Origin: Enterobacter genomosp. O
GTDB lineage: Bacteria; Pseudomonadota; Gammaproteobacteria; Enterobacterales; Enterobacteriaceae
DNA length: 64,000 bases
NCBI RefSeq assembly: GCF_001022965.1
Contig: NZ_LECZ01000026.1
Coordinates: 186,001 to 250,000, forward strand
Direction of reading: 5' to 3'
Positions 1 to 8,237 of this stretch are shown piece by piece. The position numbers and the translations under genes are program-made. The notes under the pieces were generated by a model that ran no database searches, was not told where the DNA came from, and saw only the letters and a program-made list of their open reading frames with translations. The number at the start of each line of letters is the position of its first letter. Position 1 is the first letter of the stretch.

Positions 1-53
1 GTTCAGTGCTGGCTTCGCCAACGGCAGGCCGCCGCTCGCCAACGATAAACGCT

Positions 54-1475
54 ATGACGACCACACATAAAAACACTACATCCTCCCTGATGTCCGCCCT
101 GCTGGTGCGCCAGAAACGCGCGCAGCCGCTGCCGACGCCGTTTGTCAGCGTCATCTGCCCGACCTACAACCGCCGGGAGTTTTTGCCCTATCTGCTCTAT
201 ATCTGGCAGTACCAGGACTACCCGGCGGACAGGCGCGAGCTGATTATTCTCGACGACTCGCCCACCAGCAATGCCGATCTCATTGAGATGATGAGCGACC
301 CGTCGCAGCCGAACGTGCGGTATATCCACAGCCCGGAGCGGCTGACGCTGGGCAATAAGCGTAACCGGCTCAACGCGCTGGCGACGGGGGAGTACATTAT
401 CTGCTTCGATGACGATGACTATTACGCGCCGGATAAGATTTCGCATCAGGTGGCGCAGATGCAGACCCACCGCGCGCTGTTTTCCGGCAGCGACCAGATT
501 TATATCTGGTACAGCCATCTGGATAAAATCTATCTGACCCACCCTTTCGGGGCCCGTCACGCGCTCAACGGCACCTTTGGCTATCACCGTAACCTGCTGA
601 AAAACCATCGCTATGACGATGAGGCGATGAAGGCGGAGGAGGTGGGCTTCCTGAATAACTTTACTACGCCGGTGCAGCAGATTGACCCGAAGCGAACCAT
701 CCTCTGCATCTCGCACAGCAGCAATACCTACGATAAAGACTTCATTCTGGACAGCTCAACGCCGGTCGATCTGACGCTGGAAGATTTTGTCAGCGACCCC
801 AACCTGCTGGCCCATTACCGTCGCCTGAGCACCGCGCCGCTCGCGACCCGGGTCAACTGGTCGGCGTTTGAGAAAATCGCCGTTCTGTATGACCCGCAGC
901 AGGAAGACCCGCTTCCGGCGTGCCGTGAAGCCCTGCTGGCGCTGGGCGCAGAGGCGGGACAGCTCTGGCCGGTGGCAAAAGCCCAGGCAGAAACGGCAGA
1001 GGCCGCCGAGCGGGCAACCCATACCCAGGTGATTTCCCATGCAAAGCAGCAGGGCTGGAAAAACGTCGTGCTGCTGGACGCGGAGCTGCGCTTTGTCAGA
1101 AAAGAGAACGCGATCCACAACGTCAACAAACTGCTCAACGGACTCGACCAGGTGGACTGGCAGATGCTGCTGCTGGGAGGCCGTTACGAAAACTTCACGC
1201 CAACCCAGTCATTGCCGGGAGTGGCACGAATCTTTAATGCGGGCTGCGCGTGCGCCTATGCGGTAAATGCCAGCTACTACGATGCGCTGCTGGATGCCTA
1301 TCGCCAGGCGACGGAACAGCAGGTCAGCCTCGACCGCTGCTGGGCTGCGCTAATGAGCAGAAACGCGCTGTGGCTGGGCTTCAGCCCGAGCTTTGCCTTT
1401 CTGCAGCATTACCCCGATCCCAAAAGCGGCGAGCCTGTCGACTGCACGCACTGGTTCTTCCGTAAACACCGTTAA
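54..1475 (+). CDS. Two-domain glycosyltransferase: GT2 + GT25-like
   Basis: From the ATG at 54 the product has 473 residues; the frame is open to the left edge (GTG at 6), so the start is uncertain and no good ribosome binding site is visible. Residues ~27-270 form a family 2 glycosyltransferase: VSVICPTYNR opening, DDSP at 67-70 and the DxD-type FDDDDYY at 118-124. Residues ~272-473 align by eye with the N-terminal GT25-like domain of the gene at 2493 (shared GCACAY/WCACAY, SYY, LWLG/VWLG and PVDC/DVDY blocks). The metal-binding EDD of that partner is DAE here (342-344), so this second domain may be inactive. It lies at the edge of the lateral flagellar locus, where flagellin-modifying transferases are common. 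The sugar and acceptor cannot be told from sequence. Confidence 0.75.
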   Translation: MTTTHKNTTSSLMSALLVRQKRAQPLPTPFVSVICPTYNRREFLPYLLYIWQYQDYPADRRELIILDDSPTSNADLIEMMSDPSQPNVRYIHSPERLTLGNKRNRLNALATGEYIICFDDDDYYAPDKISHQVAQMQTHRALFSGSDQIYIWYSHLDKIYLTHPFGARHALNGTFGYHRNLLKNHRYDDEAMKAEEVGFLNNFTTPVQQIDPKRTILCISHSSNTYDKDFILDSSTPVDLTLEDFVSDPNLLAHYRRLSTAPLATRVNWSAFEKIAVLYDPQQEDPLPACREALLALGAEAGQLWPVAKAQAETAEAAERATHTQVISHAKQQGWKNVVLLDAELRFVRKENAIHNVNKLLNGLDQVDWQMLLLGGRYENFTPTQSLPGVARIFNAGCACAYAVNASYYDALLDAYRQATEQQVSLDRCWAALMSRNALWLGFSPSFAFLQHYPDPKSGEPVDCTHWFFRKHR

Positions 1476-1501
1476 CCCGCGACTGCCAAAAGAGAACGAA
1501 C

Positions 1502-2443
1502 ATGGAACTGATTGAACACTACTTACCTGAATTTGTGTCGCGTTTTGACGCGCGGGAAGCCGCATGCGAATGTCCGGCCTGCCAGCGCGGCGGCGAGGGC
1601 TGGCCGCATATCAGCGTGAAGCTGAAAAACCAGCAGCGAGAGAGTCTGGATATCGGCTGTGCAACGGCGGCCAGCGAGATGCTGTTCAGTCCGGACGCGT
1701 TTGTTTTGCATACCGCTCAGCGGGAATCGCAGAGTGAAGAGATGCTCTCTCCCTGGAGCGCGGCGCTCAATCAGCAGTGCGTTAACCTCGCCATACACCC
1801 GGCGCTGACGCTGGAAGCGAGCCTGTACGGCATTGGCGTGCTGCTCAGTAAAGCCCAGCAGTATCTGGATAACGGCGACAGCGACCCGGCGCAGCTGGTG
1901 AGCATGGGAGAGCAGCTGGCTACGCTTGCGGAACAGGGCGTATTAACGCAGCAGTTCGCGATGCTGCCGCCGATTGCCGTGAACCGCACGGCTGCGCTGA
2001 ACGCGATGGGCACGATGCGCCTCAACCTGAACCTGCCAATGGTGGAGAAGATGGGGATGGCGCTCAAGCTGAGCGAGCTGTCGATCATGCAGCCTGCGCG
2101 CCTCGCGGAGCGTCTGCAGACGCTGGAAGCCGAGTGGGCGAGTATCGCGCTGCTGCATGAGCATCCCTATATCCTGCGCAATATGTTGATTTATACGTTG
2201 TATAACGATGTTTTCCCTGGCGTGAACTGTACCAACTGTGGCGAAGCGCTGCTGGGGCTGGCGCGGCAGTTCTTCCACATCAAAATGCTGTGCGCCATGC
2301 GCAGCGAGCAGGGCGCGTTAACCCAGGACGACGTGGCGCTGCTGATTAGCGCGCTGCGCGGCTGGCAGCAGGAGAATCCTTTTGTCGCCGACGAAGGCAA
2401 TACGGCGGATTACAGCCTGCTGTGCGGGCTGTCGCTGTTGTAG
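1502..2443 (+). CDS. FliB-like protein (flagellin lysine N-methylase family), shortened
   Basis: 313 residues. The C-terminal two thirds follow the FliB pattern known from Salmonella and enterobacterial flagellin lysine N-methylases: LYGIGVLL, then HPYILRN...LYNDVFPG, then a helical tail ending in LLCGLSLL. FliB proteins are usually near 400 residues with an N-terminal cysteine-rich region. Here that region is reduced to C22, C24 and C27 before GEGW, plus C53, and the segment that normally carries the further cysteines seems to be missing. The gene sits 26 nt after the preceding transferase and shares its GC-rich composition. Known FliB methylates flagellin lysines; whether this short form is catalytic is doubtful. 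Family assignment is from motif recall, not a search. Confidence 0.6.
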   Translation: MELIEHYLPEFVSRFDAREAACECPACQRGGEGWPHISVKLKNQQRESLDIGCATAASEMLFSPDAFVLHTAQRESQSEEMLSPWSAALNQQCVNLAIHPALTLEASLYGIGVLLSKAQQYLDNGDSDPAQLVSMGEQLATLAEQGVLTQQFAMLPPIAVNRTAALNAMGTMRLNLNLPMVEKMGMALKLSELSIMQPARLAERLQTLEAEWASIALLHEHPYILRNMLIYTLYNDVFPGVNCTNCGEALLGLARQFFHIKMLCAMRSEQGALTQDDVALLISALRGWQQENPFVADEGNTADYSLLCGLSLL

Positions 2444-2492
2444 GCGGTATTTTTCACTCTCTATCCGATCACGAAAACAAAACGTTAAAAAG

Positions 2493-4319
2493 ATGACAAG
2501 AGTTAACTGGGACATTATTGATAAAGTTATTTTTATCAACCTTGCTAAACGTAAGGATCGACGGGTACGCATTTTAAGGCATCTTAAAAAACTGGGCTTC
2601 GAGAAAGATAAGATCATACGCCTGGAGGCAGTTGAACATAATCCAGGGTTCATTGGTTGTTCGCTTTCGCATATTGCCGCCTTAGAAATGGCGCAGCAAA
2701 ATGAGTGGAAGAGAGTACTTATTCTGGAAGATGATTTTTCATTCAATGAAACGGAAGATAACTATAAAAATTTAAACCGTTATTTTGACACTTTACGACA
2801 AACCAGATGGGATGTGGCTTTGCTTGCGGCTAATTACCAGCAGGTCACGACCCTTAAAAGCGTTGATTACATTATCAAAGTCGACAAGGCCTGGTGTGCA
2901 TGTGCCTATATGGTTGACGGTTCTTATTATAATAAGTTGATTCATAATTACCGTGCCGGGGTTCTGTCTCTTTTACAGGGCGGAAGTCAACAACAATACG
3001 CCCTGGATGTTAACTGGCATCTCTGCATGGCAGAGGATGTATGGCTGGGCATTTTCCCTAATAGTGGTTATCAACTTCCTGACAGAAGCGATATCGAGGG
3101 CAAGGACGTTGATTATCGACATCTGTTTAATAAAAGTTTACAGCAGATCACTCTCCCTGAGAGATTTATTCCATCGACCACGGGTAAAATAAAAGTTGAT
3201 TTTTATTTCCAATGGCCACCAGGCTGGACTAATTTTGAGTCTGTAATCCATGCCATGCTTAATAATCCGGCGTTTGACTGTCAGGTTGTTGTTGTACCCT
3301 ATTTGAACTGGCAGGCTACAGATATCAACGGTGATATACAGAGGGCGATTCTAAAAGACAAAGGAATAGAATATATCGGATTTGAGGATTATTCTCTGGA
3401 AATACGCAGGCCAGATGTCGTCTTTTTGCAAAATCCCTATGACGATGCAAGGCCAGACGTTTTTCGAAGCGATTATTTGTTCCAGCGTGGTGTTAAAATC
3501 GCTTACATTCCCTATGCTCTGGATACAGGCATAGGTGAAGAAAGTATGATCTACCAGTATAATTTATTATGTCAGAATATAGCTACCTGGATATTCGCCC
3601 GATCGCAGCGGCATAAAGATGAGTTTGCAATCCAGTGTCAGGCTGGTAATGATCATGTATATGTTACTGGTCATCCTAAGTTTGATTATTATGAAGAAAG
3701 GTATAATAAAAAGCTGGAAAAAGAGAAAGGTGTCACAACGTTACTCTGGACAACACATTTTGTGTTGCCCGGTGAGGTTAAAATGTACACCACCTTTAAC
3801 CACTATTGTGATGCCTTTATTAAACTAATGATGCGCGATGATATCTATTTAATTATCAGACCACACCCTTTGTTCAGGCAATGGATCAACAGTGCAAGCC
3901 AGGTAGCACAGGATAATTATGAGCGTTTAGTCTCTGCTTCAGCGTTGCGTAATAATGTTGAGTGGGATTTCGATGCAAATTATCAGAATTCATTCTCAAG
4001 ATCGGATGCGCTTATCGCTGATGCAGGTTCTTTTTTACTGGAATATCTTCCGTCTAAAAAACCGATACTTTATCTTACACATGAAACGTGTCATGGATTA
4101 AACAGGACGGCAGATTTTATCTATTCCTCTTATGACGTCGCGTGGCAAGAAGAAGATATTCATAAATTCGTGAATAATGTCGTCAACAATATAGATGAGC
4201 GTAAGCCTTTGCGCGAAAAAGTATTGCAGGAAGAACTTTTTATTGATGATAAAACCACCGCAGGCGATAAGATTGCCAATATCATTTATGACGCATTACG
4301 TGGCCATACAAATGCATAA
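2493..4319 (+). CDS. GT25 glycosyltransferase fused to TagF-like polyol-phosphate transferase
   Basis: 608 residues from the ATG at 2493. An earlier TTG at 2382 in the same frame would overlap the previous gene and is not needed. Residues 9-~215 are GT25-like: VIFINLAKRKDRR, GCSLSH at 55-60 and the metal-binding EDD at 79-81. Residues ~235-600 resemble the CDP-glycerol/CDP-ribitol glycero(ribitol)phosphotransferases of teichoic acid synthesis (TagB/TagF/TarL): GHPKFDYY at 393-400, RPHP at 456-459, and SDALIADAGS (504-513) followed by KKPILY. The two HP dipeptides are the expected active-site histidines. With the next gene supplying CDP-ribitol, the likely role is to transfer a sugar and a ribitol phosphate unit. 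Codon use is strongly AT-biased compared with the genes to the left. Acceptor unknown. Confidence 0.78.
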   Translation: MTRVNWDIIDKVIFINLAKRKDRRVRILRHLKKLGFEKDKIIRLEAVEHNPGFIGCSLSHIAALEMAQQNEWKRVLILEDDFSFNETEDNYKNLNRYFDTLRQTRWDVALLAANYQQVTTLKSVDYIIKVDKAWCACAYMVDGSYYNKLIHNYRAGVLSLLQGGSQQQYALDVNWHLCMAEDVWLGIFPNSGYQLPDRSDIEGKDVDYRHLFNKSLQQITLPERFIPSTTGKIKVDFYFQWPPGWTNFESVIHAMLNNPAFDCQVVVVPYLNWQATDINGDIQRAILKDKGIEYIGFEDYSLEIRRPDVVFLQNPYDDARPDVFRSDYLFQRGVKIAYIPYALDTGIGEESMIYQYNLLCQNIATWIFARSQRHKDEFAIQCQAGNDHVYVTGHPKFDYYEERYNKKLEKEKGVTTLLWTTHFVLPGEVKMYTTFNHYCDAFIKLMMRDDIYLIIRPHPLFRQWINSASQVAQDNYERLVSASALRNNVEWDFDANYQNSFSRSDALIADAGSFLLEYLPSKKPILYLTHETCHGLNRTADFIYSSYDVAWQEEDIHKFVNNVVNNIDERKPLREKVLQEELFIDDKTTAGDKIANIIYDALRGHTNA

Positions 4320-4367
4320 GTATCTACGCAATGATGTAAATAGAGCAGAAAAGATAGGTTGTATTAG

Positions 4368-5759
4368 ATGAAAAATATTGCCGTTATTCTCTCCGGAGGG
4401 GTGGGTATGCGCTTTGGTCTGCCTCAGCCGAAGCAGTTTGCTAAGCTGGCTGGTAGAGCGATTATAGAATATACCATTGATGTCTTTGAGAAATCTTCAG
4501 GAGTTGATGAAGTGATTGTTGTTTCTCAGGGAGATTACTGCAATGTCATCTGGGATTTAGTAAAAAAGAATGGTTGGCAGAAAATCAGTAAAGTTGTACA
4601 TGGCGGAGATGAGCGTTTTTATTCTTCGTACTCAGCACTACAGGCGCTTACAGGCTACAGTGGCGAATGTAAAATTTTATTCCATGATGCAGTAAGGCCT
4701 CTTGTTGATGAAAGTATTATTGAAAAATGTCTGGAAGCGTTAAACAGTTTTGATGCGGTTGATGTGGTCATTCCATCAGCTGATACTTTAGTAGAAATAC
4801 AGGATAATGGCTGTATTGAAAATATCCCTAACCGGTCGATGATGCGGCGTGGTCAGACACCGCAGGCATTCAAACTGGCAACAATACGACAGGCGTACGA
4901 TAAAGCCTTAACGCTGGGTAGGGTCGCGTTTACCTGTGATTGCAGTGTGCTACGTAGTATGTTACCCGAGATCCGTGTTATTACGGTTGATGGCCATGAG
5001 CATAATATCAAAATTACACATCCCATAGATCTATTCCTGGCAGAGAAGCTGCTACAGGAAAGAAGCCATCCGTCGGTGAAAAATCCCGCTGAGCTTCGTT
5101 TTTTACGTAACAAAAACATAGTCATTTTTGGTGGATCAAGCGGTATTGGTCGGGAGATGGCAAGCTTAGCGACCTTATGCGGTGCTCATGTTTATGTTGC
5201 CAGTCGTTCCTGCAATGATATCGATGTCACTGATTTCAATTGTGTTCAGAATTACTTGAATAATATTATCACGCAGCATGGTGATATAGATTATGTCATT
5301 AATACGACGGGGATGTTGATTAAAAAGCCGCTTGATTGTTTGACGTCATCGGAAGTTTCAGCGCTCATAAATATTAATTATCTTGGTGTTATTAATGTAG
5401 CGCGGGCCGCTAAACCGACTCTGGCACGTCAACATGGCATGTTATTAAACTTCTCATCTAGCTCCTATACTCGTGGTCGCGCCTACTATTCCCTGTATTC
5501 CTCTTCAAAAGCCGCAGTGGTTAACTTAACACAAGCCCTGTCAGAAGAGTGGTCTCAGGACAACATCCGGGTCAATTGCATCAACCCAGAGCGAACCGCG
5601 ACGCCAATGCGCGTCACTAATTTTGGTGCTGAACCGCCAGAAACGTTGCTGACGCCGGGGGAGGTTGCTCTCAAAAGTTTAGCGGCGCTTGGAATGCACA
5701 GCACAGGAATCGTTATCGATATCAGGAAAGAGAATTTTAAGGGCTTCGGATTGCAATGA
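4368..5759 (+). CDS. Bifunctional ribitol-5-phosphate cytidylyltransferase / ribulose-5-phosphate reductase (Bcs1-like)
   Basis: 463 residues, close to the length of Haemophilus influenzae Bcs1 (Acs1), which makes CDP-ribitol from ribulose 5-phosphate, NADPH and CTP. Residues 1-232 are an IspD/TarI-type cytidylyltransferase: LSGGVGMRFG (8-17), PKQF (21-24), HDAVRP (106-111) and NIKITHPIDLFLAEKLL (213-229). Residues ~248-463 are a short-chain dehydrogenase: Rossmann loop GGSSGIG (255-261), NTTG in place of NNAG (312-315), catalytic SSSS/Y377xxxK381 and INPERTATPM. The NIKIT motif also occurs in IspD, but the reductase fusion and neighbouring TagF-like transferase favour ribitol. It starts 48 nt after the transferase and overlaps the next gene by 4 nt (ATGA), so they form one operon. 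AT-rich. Confidence 0.82.
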   Translation: MKNIAVILSGGVGMRFGLPQPKQFAKLAGRAIIEYTIDVFEKSSGVDEVIVVSQGDYCNVIWDLVKKNGWQKISKVVHGGDERFYSSYSALQALTGYSGECKILFHDAVRPLVDESIIEKCLEALNSFDAVDVVIPSADTLVEIQDNGCIENIPNRSMMRRGQTPQAFKLATIRQAYDKALTLGRVAFTCDCSVLRSMLPEIRVITVDGHEHNIKITHPIDLFLAEKLLQERSHPSVKNPAELRFLRNKNIVIFGGSSGIGREMASLATLCGAHVYVASRSCNDIDVTDFNCVQNYLNNIITQHGDIDYVINTTGMLIKKPLDCLTSSEVSALININYLGVINVARAAKPTLARQHGMLLNFSSSSYTRGRAYYSLYSSSKAAVVNLTQALSEEWSQDNIRVNCINPERTATPMRVTNFGAEPPETLLTPGEVALKSLAALGMHSTGIVIDIRKENFKGFGLQ

Positions 5760-6532
5760 TTGAGGAACGTGTCTTTAAATCTGAAAGTAAATATCCGATA
5801 CATTATCGTTTCAAGACAGCCAGCCGGGATTGTAACCATCTGCTGATTGTGATGTCTGGCTTCAATTTACCCGATCCGACAGCCTATGATTTTAGTCAGG
5901 TTTTACTCTATTGTGATTCCCATATCCTGTGGATTAAAGACGATTTTGATGGCCTTCCGGCGTATTACTTATGCAATAAAATGTCATTCGAAATTGAAGA
6001 AAATGTTAGTCAACTGATTACCGGAGTTATTGCATTTCTTAAGACAGCCAAAACATCTATCCTTGGTGCTTCTAAAGGCGGCAGTATGGCATTGTATTAT
6101 GGTATCAAACATAATCTGGATCATGTTATTTCTGTCGTTCCACAGTTTTATATCGGAAGCTATGTTGCTCAGGATACGCCGTGGGAGCATGTGGGAAAAA
6201 TGATGATGGGTGAAATAAATGAGGCTAAAATAAAATTACTTAACAGAAAAATGGCTGAGACGATTGGGAGTGTAAATAAAACAAACCAGCATATATATTT
6301 GTTTACTTCTCCAGCCGATTATCAATACACACAAGAAATATTGCCAAATCTGGATCTTTTTTCCAGGTTTAAGCACTTTAATTTAATTGTCAGTAAATCC
6401 AGGTTCATTGCTGAACATAATCAGGTAGCTAACTATAATATAAAAGTTATATTGTCGCTTATCTATCAATTTGAGCATGGAATAACTCCCCATTGGGGAA
6501 TGATTCATAATGGTGGTGATTGGGCGGCGTAG
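5756..6532 (+). CDS. Alpha/beta-hydrolase-like protein of the ribitol-phosphate cluster
   Basis: 258 residues, translationally coupled to the Bcs1-like gene (ATGA overlap). The nucleophile-elbow sequence GASKGG (104-109, Ser106) follows a beta strand SIL and precedes a helix; a possible catalytic His lies in AEHN near the C-terminus. This layout recalls the Asp2/XcbB/CpsF-type proteins found in capsule and accessory-secretion clusters, where the exact reaction is often unknown. There is no signal peptide, so it is probably cytoplasmic. It may trim, acylate or deacylate the glycan, but no substrate can be assigned. It ends 61 nt before the convergent lfgN. Confidence 0.5.
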   Translation: MIEERVFKSESKYPIHYRFKTASRDCNHLLIVMSGFNLPDPTAYDFSQVLLYCDSHILWIKDDFDGLPAYYLCNKMSFEIEENVSQLITGVIAFLKTAKTSILGASKGGSMALYYGIKHNLDHVISVVPQFYIGSYVAQDTPWEHVGKMMMGEINEAKIKLLNRKMAETIGSVNKTNQHIYLFTSPADYQYTQEILPNLDLFSRFKHFNLIVSKSRFIAEHNQVANYNIKVILSLIYQFEHGITPHWGMIHNGGDWAA

Positions 6533-6593
6533 CGTGAAGGATTTACTGAGCCACTCGCATTTGCTCGCCAGTAAGCTCAGATAGCGACCAGTC

Positions 6594-7031
6594 TTACCCC
6601 TCCTGATACAACCAATTCTCCGGCGCGCTGCTGTTCAGCAAATTGCCCATGATCTCCTGCTGCATACTCATCAGCGCACCGTTGTAGTCGTTGGCGCGCT
6701 GGCAGGCGGTGGCCTGCTGCTGGAGTCCATACCAGAGGGCCGACACGGTTGACCGGTGGGCGGCGGGCAGACGGGCGATCAGCAGCTTCATGCCTTCGGC
6801 ATTCGGACTGATACCCAGTTCGTTCAGCAGCATGTGGCGCTGCTGGCTATTTTTTGAGAGCTGCTGGTACAGCGCCATAAGCTCTGCGTTGAGCGTGTCC
6901 AGCGCCGCAGCATCGTGGGCGACAATATGGCGGCGCTGTGTTTCAAGCAGGGCGGTCAGGGCATGGTAGTGCTTACGGTCTTCAGCCATATCCTGAATCA
7001 GGGTTTTAACGCGCTGGGCGGCGTTAGTCAT
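6594..7031 (-). CDS. lfgN: Lateral flagellar FlgN-type chaperone LfgN
   Basis: 145 residues, almost wholly helical, with the FlgN-like layout: an N-terminal helix pair containing LLETQRRHIVAHD and AELMALYQQL, then a hydrophobic C-terminal part. FlgN chaperones the hook-filament junction proteins FlgK and FlgL to the export gate; LfgN should do this for LfgK and LfgL of the lateral system. It is the last gene of the leftward lfgA-lfgM-lfgN group, 2 nt after lfgM. The family is poorly conserved, so position contributes much to the call. Confidence 0.8.
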   Translation of the reverse strand: MTNAAQRVKTLIQDMAEDRKHYHALTALLETQRRHIVAHDAAALDTLNAELMALYQQLSKNSQQRHMLLNELGISPNAEGMKLLIARLPAAHRSTVSALWYGLQQQATACQRANDYNGALMSMQQEIMGNLLNSSAPENWLYQEG

Positions 7032-7033
7032 AA

Positions 7034-7306
7034 TTACCTCTGGAAATACTTCTGCATTGCATCGGCCAGCGAATCAATATTGATGCTGATTTTGCCGCTG
7101 CTGATGGCGTCTTTCATTTCGGCGACACGCGCCATGTCCACGTCAGGCAGCGCGTTTAGCTGTTTTTGTGCGTCACCCAGTACCGGATCGATGGCGGCGC
7201 TGCGCGTCACGCGGGACCCTTCCTGCGCCACGGTGCGCGTCTGTTCTGCACTGCTGGCGTTATTGATCGCGGTGGCCAGGTTGTACTGTGTTGCTGCTAC
7301 TTTCAT
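7034..7306 (-). CDS. lfgM: Lateral anti-sigma-28 factor LfgM
   Basis: 90 residues. The C-terminal half, from ARVAEMKDAISSGKISIN onward, is the classic FlgM signature (R-V-x-x-[ML]-[KR]-x-x-[IL]-x-x-G-x-Y/I). FlgM binds and silences the flagellar sigma factor until the hook is complete and FlgM is exported; here the expected partner is LafS at 24898. The disordered polar N-terminus fits an exported protein. The gene follows lfgA after a 132-nt gap and nearly abuts lfgN. Confidence 0.88.
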   Translation of the reverse strand: MKVAATQYNLATAINNASSAEQTRTVAQEGSRVTRSAAIDPVLGDAQKQLNALPDVDMARVAEMKDAISSGKISINIDSLADAMQKYFQR

Positions 7307-7438
7307 CGCTTCGCCCTCATGCTCATAGTGTGGGCCAGGTTGTGTATGAACCTTACCCTGCGGAAGTCCTGCTTCCTGTGCCGTTGTCTGTAAAGAGCGG
7401 CCAGGCAGACGGGGAACTTAAACGTGGCGGCAAGATTT

Positions 7439-8224
7439 TTACCTGCCGCTGGCATACACCATCGTCACCACGCCACTGTCCGACACAATGGCGCTTACCA
7501 CGCGTCCGCTGGCCTCATTTTTTACCTTAATGATTTCGCCTTTGCGCCCCTTCTTCATGGCCTCGCCCATCGTCCGGGCCTCCACGCCGTTTTGCGCGGC
7601 GATCATCAGCACGCGCTGGCCGCGCTCAACCAGCAGCGGTGATTCCAGCTGCGAAAGCGTAATCGGCTGTCGGTCACGGATGCGGCGTTTGGCGGTCATG
7701 CCGATGACGTCGTTCGGCTCGGTCACATACTCCCCGCGAAGGCTGCTGATGTTGAGCTTTTTGATCGTGATGCTGTCGGCGTTGACCACCTGGCCGCGTT
7801 CGAGCGGGCTTTTAGCCACGAGCACCGGCAGATAAATATCCGGCTTCACGGTAACGGGAATATCCCAGCCGCCGGCCCCCTCACAGCGTACGTCAAAGCG
7901 CAGGCGGTTGATGTCAAGGCGGTCGCCGGCAGGCAGAGAGACGGCCAGTTTTGCCGGGCATGCGGCGTACTGCGTGGCTTCTGAAGGGATAAACAGATTC
8001 ATCTTCGCCTGGTAGTCAGGCCACCGACGGCGTTTGGCTTCCTGGCGAATGATGTCCGTCGCGTGCTGCTGGACGGTGGCAAAAATCTGCTTGCGTGCGC
8101 TGACGGGTTGAACGCCCTCGGCTGCGGCAAGGCCAGAAAACGACAGCAGGGAAAGCGCCACGAGGAAGCGGAAATACCGTTTCACCCTGAGGCTAAAAAA
8201 AAGACGAAAAGCATTATAAATCAT
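7439..8224 (-). CDS. lfgA: Lateral P-ring assembly chaperone LfgA
   Basis: 261 residues from the ATG at 8224; a GTG at 8185 would give a 248-residue form beginning just before the hydrophobic signal peptide (ending SFSGLAAAEG). Typical FlgA/SAF features are present: PVLVAKSPLERGQVVNADSI and the C-terminal GQRVLMIAAQNGVEARTMGEAM. FlgA is a periplasmic chaperone needed for FlgI ring polymerisation; the client here is LfgI. The gene diverges from lfgB over a 76-nt gap that contains the lfgB sigma-54 promoter. No matching promoter is seen for the leftward direction. Confidence 0.9.
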   Translation of the reverse strand: MIYNAFRLFFSLRVKRYFRFLVALSLLSFSGLAAAEGVQPVSARKQIFATVQQHATDIIRQEAKRRRWPDYQAKMNLFIPSEATQYAACPAKLAVSLPAGDRLDINRLRFDVRCEGAGGWDIPVTVKPDIYLPVLVAKSPLERGQVVNADSITIKKLNISSLRGEYVTEPNDVIGMTAKRRIRDRQPITLSQLESPLLVERGQRVLMIAAQNGVEARTMGEAMKKGRKGEIIKVKNEASGRVVSAIVSDSGVVTMVYASGR

Positions 8225-8237
8225 GTAATTAAAACCT

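Noticed and set aside
7398-7426. Sigma-28-like promoter before lfgM (TTAAGTTC, 12-nt spacer, GCCGCTCT on the minus strand)
   Set aside because: Only the TTAAG and GCCG cores match and the spacer is one base too long, so it is not listed as a feature.
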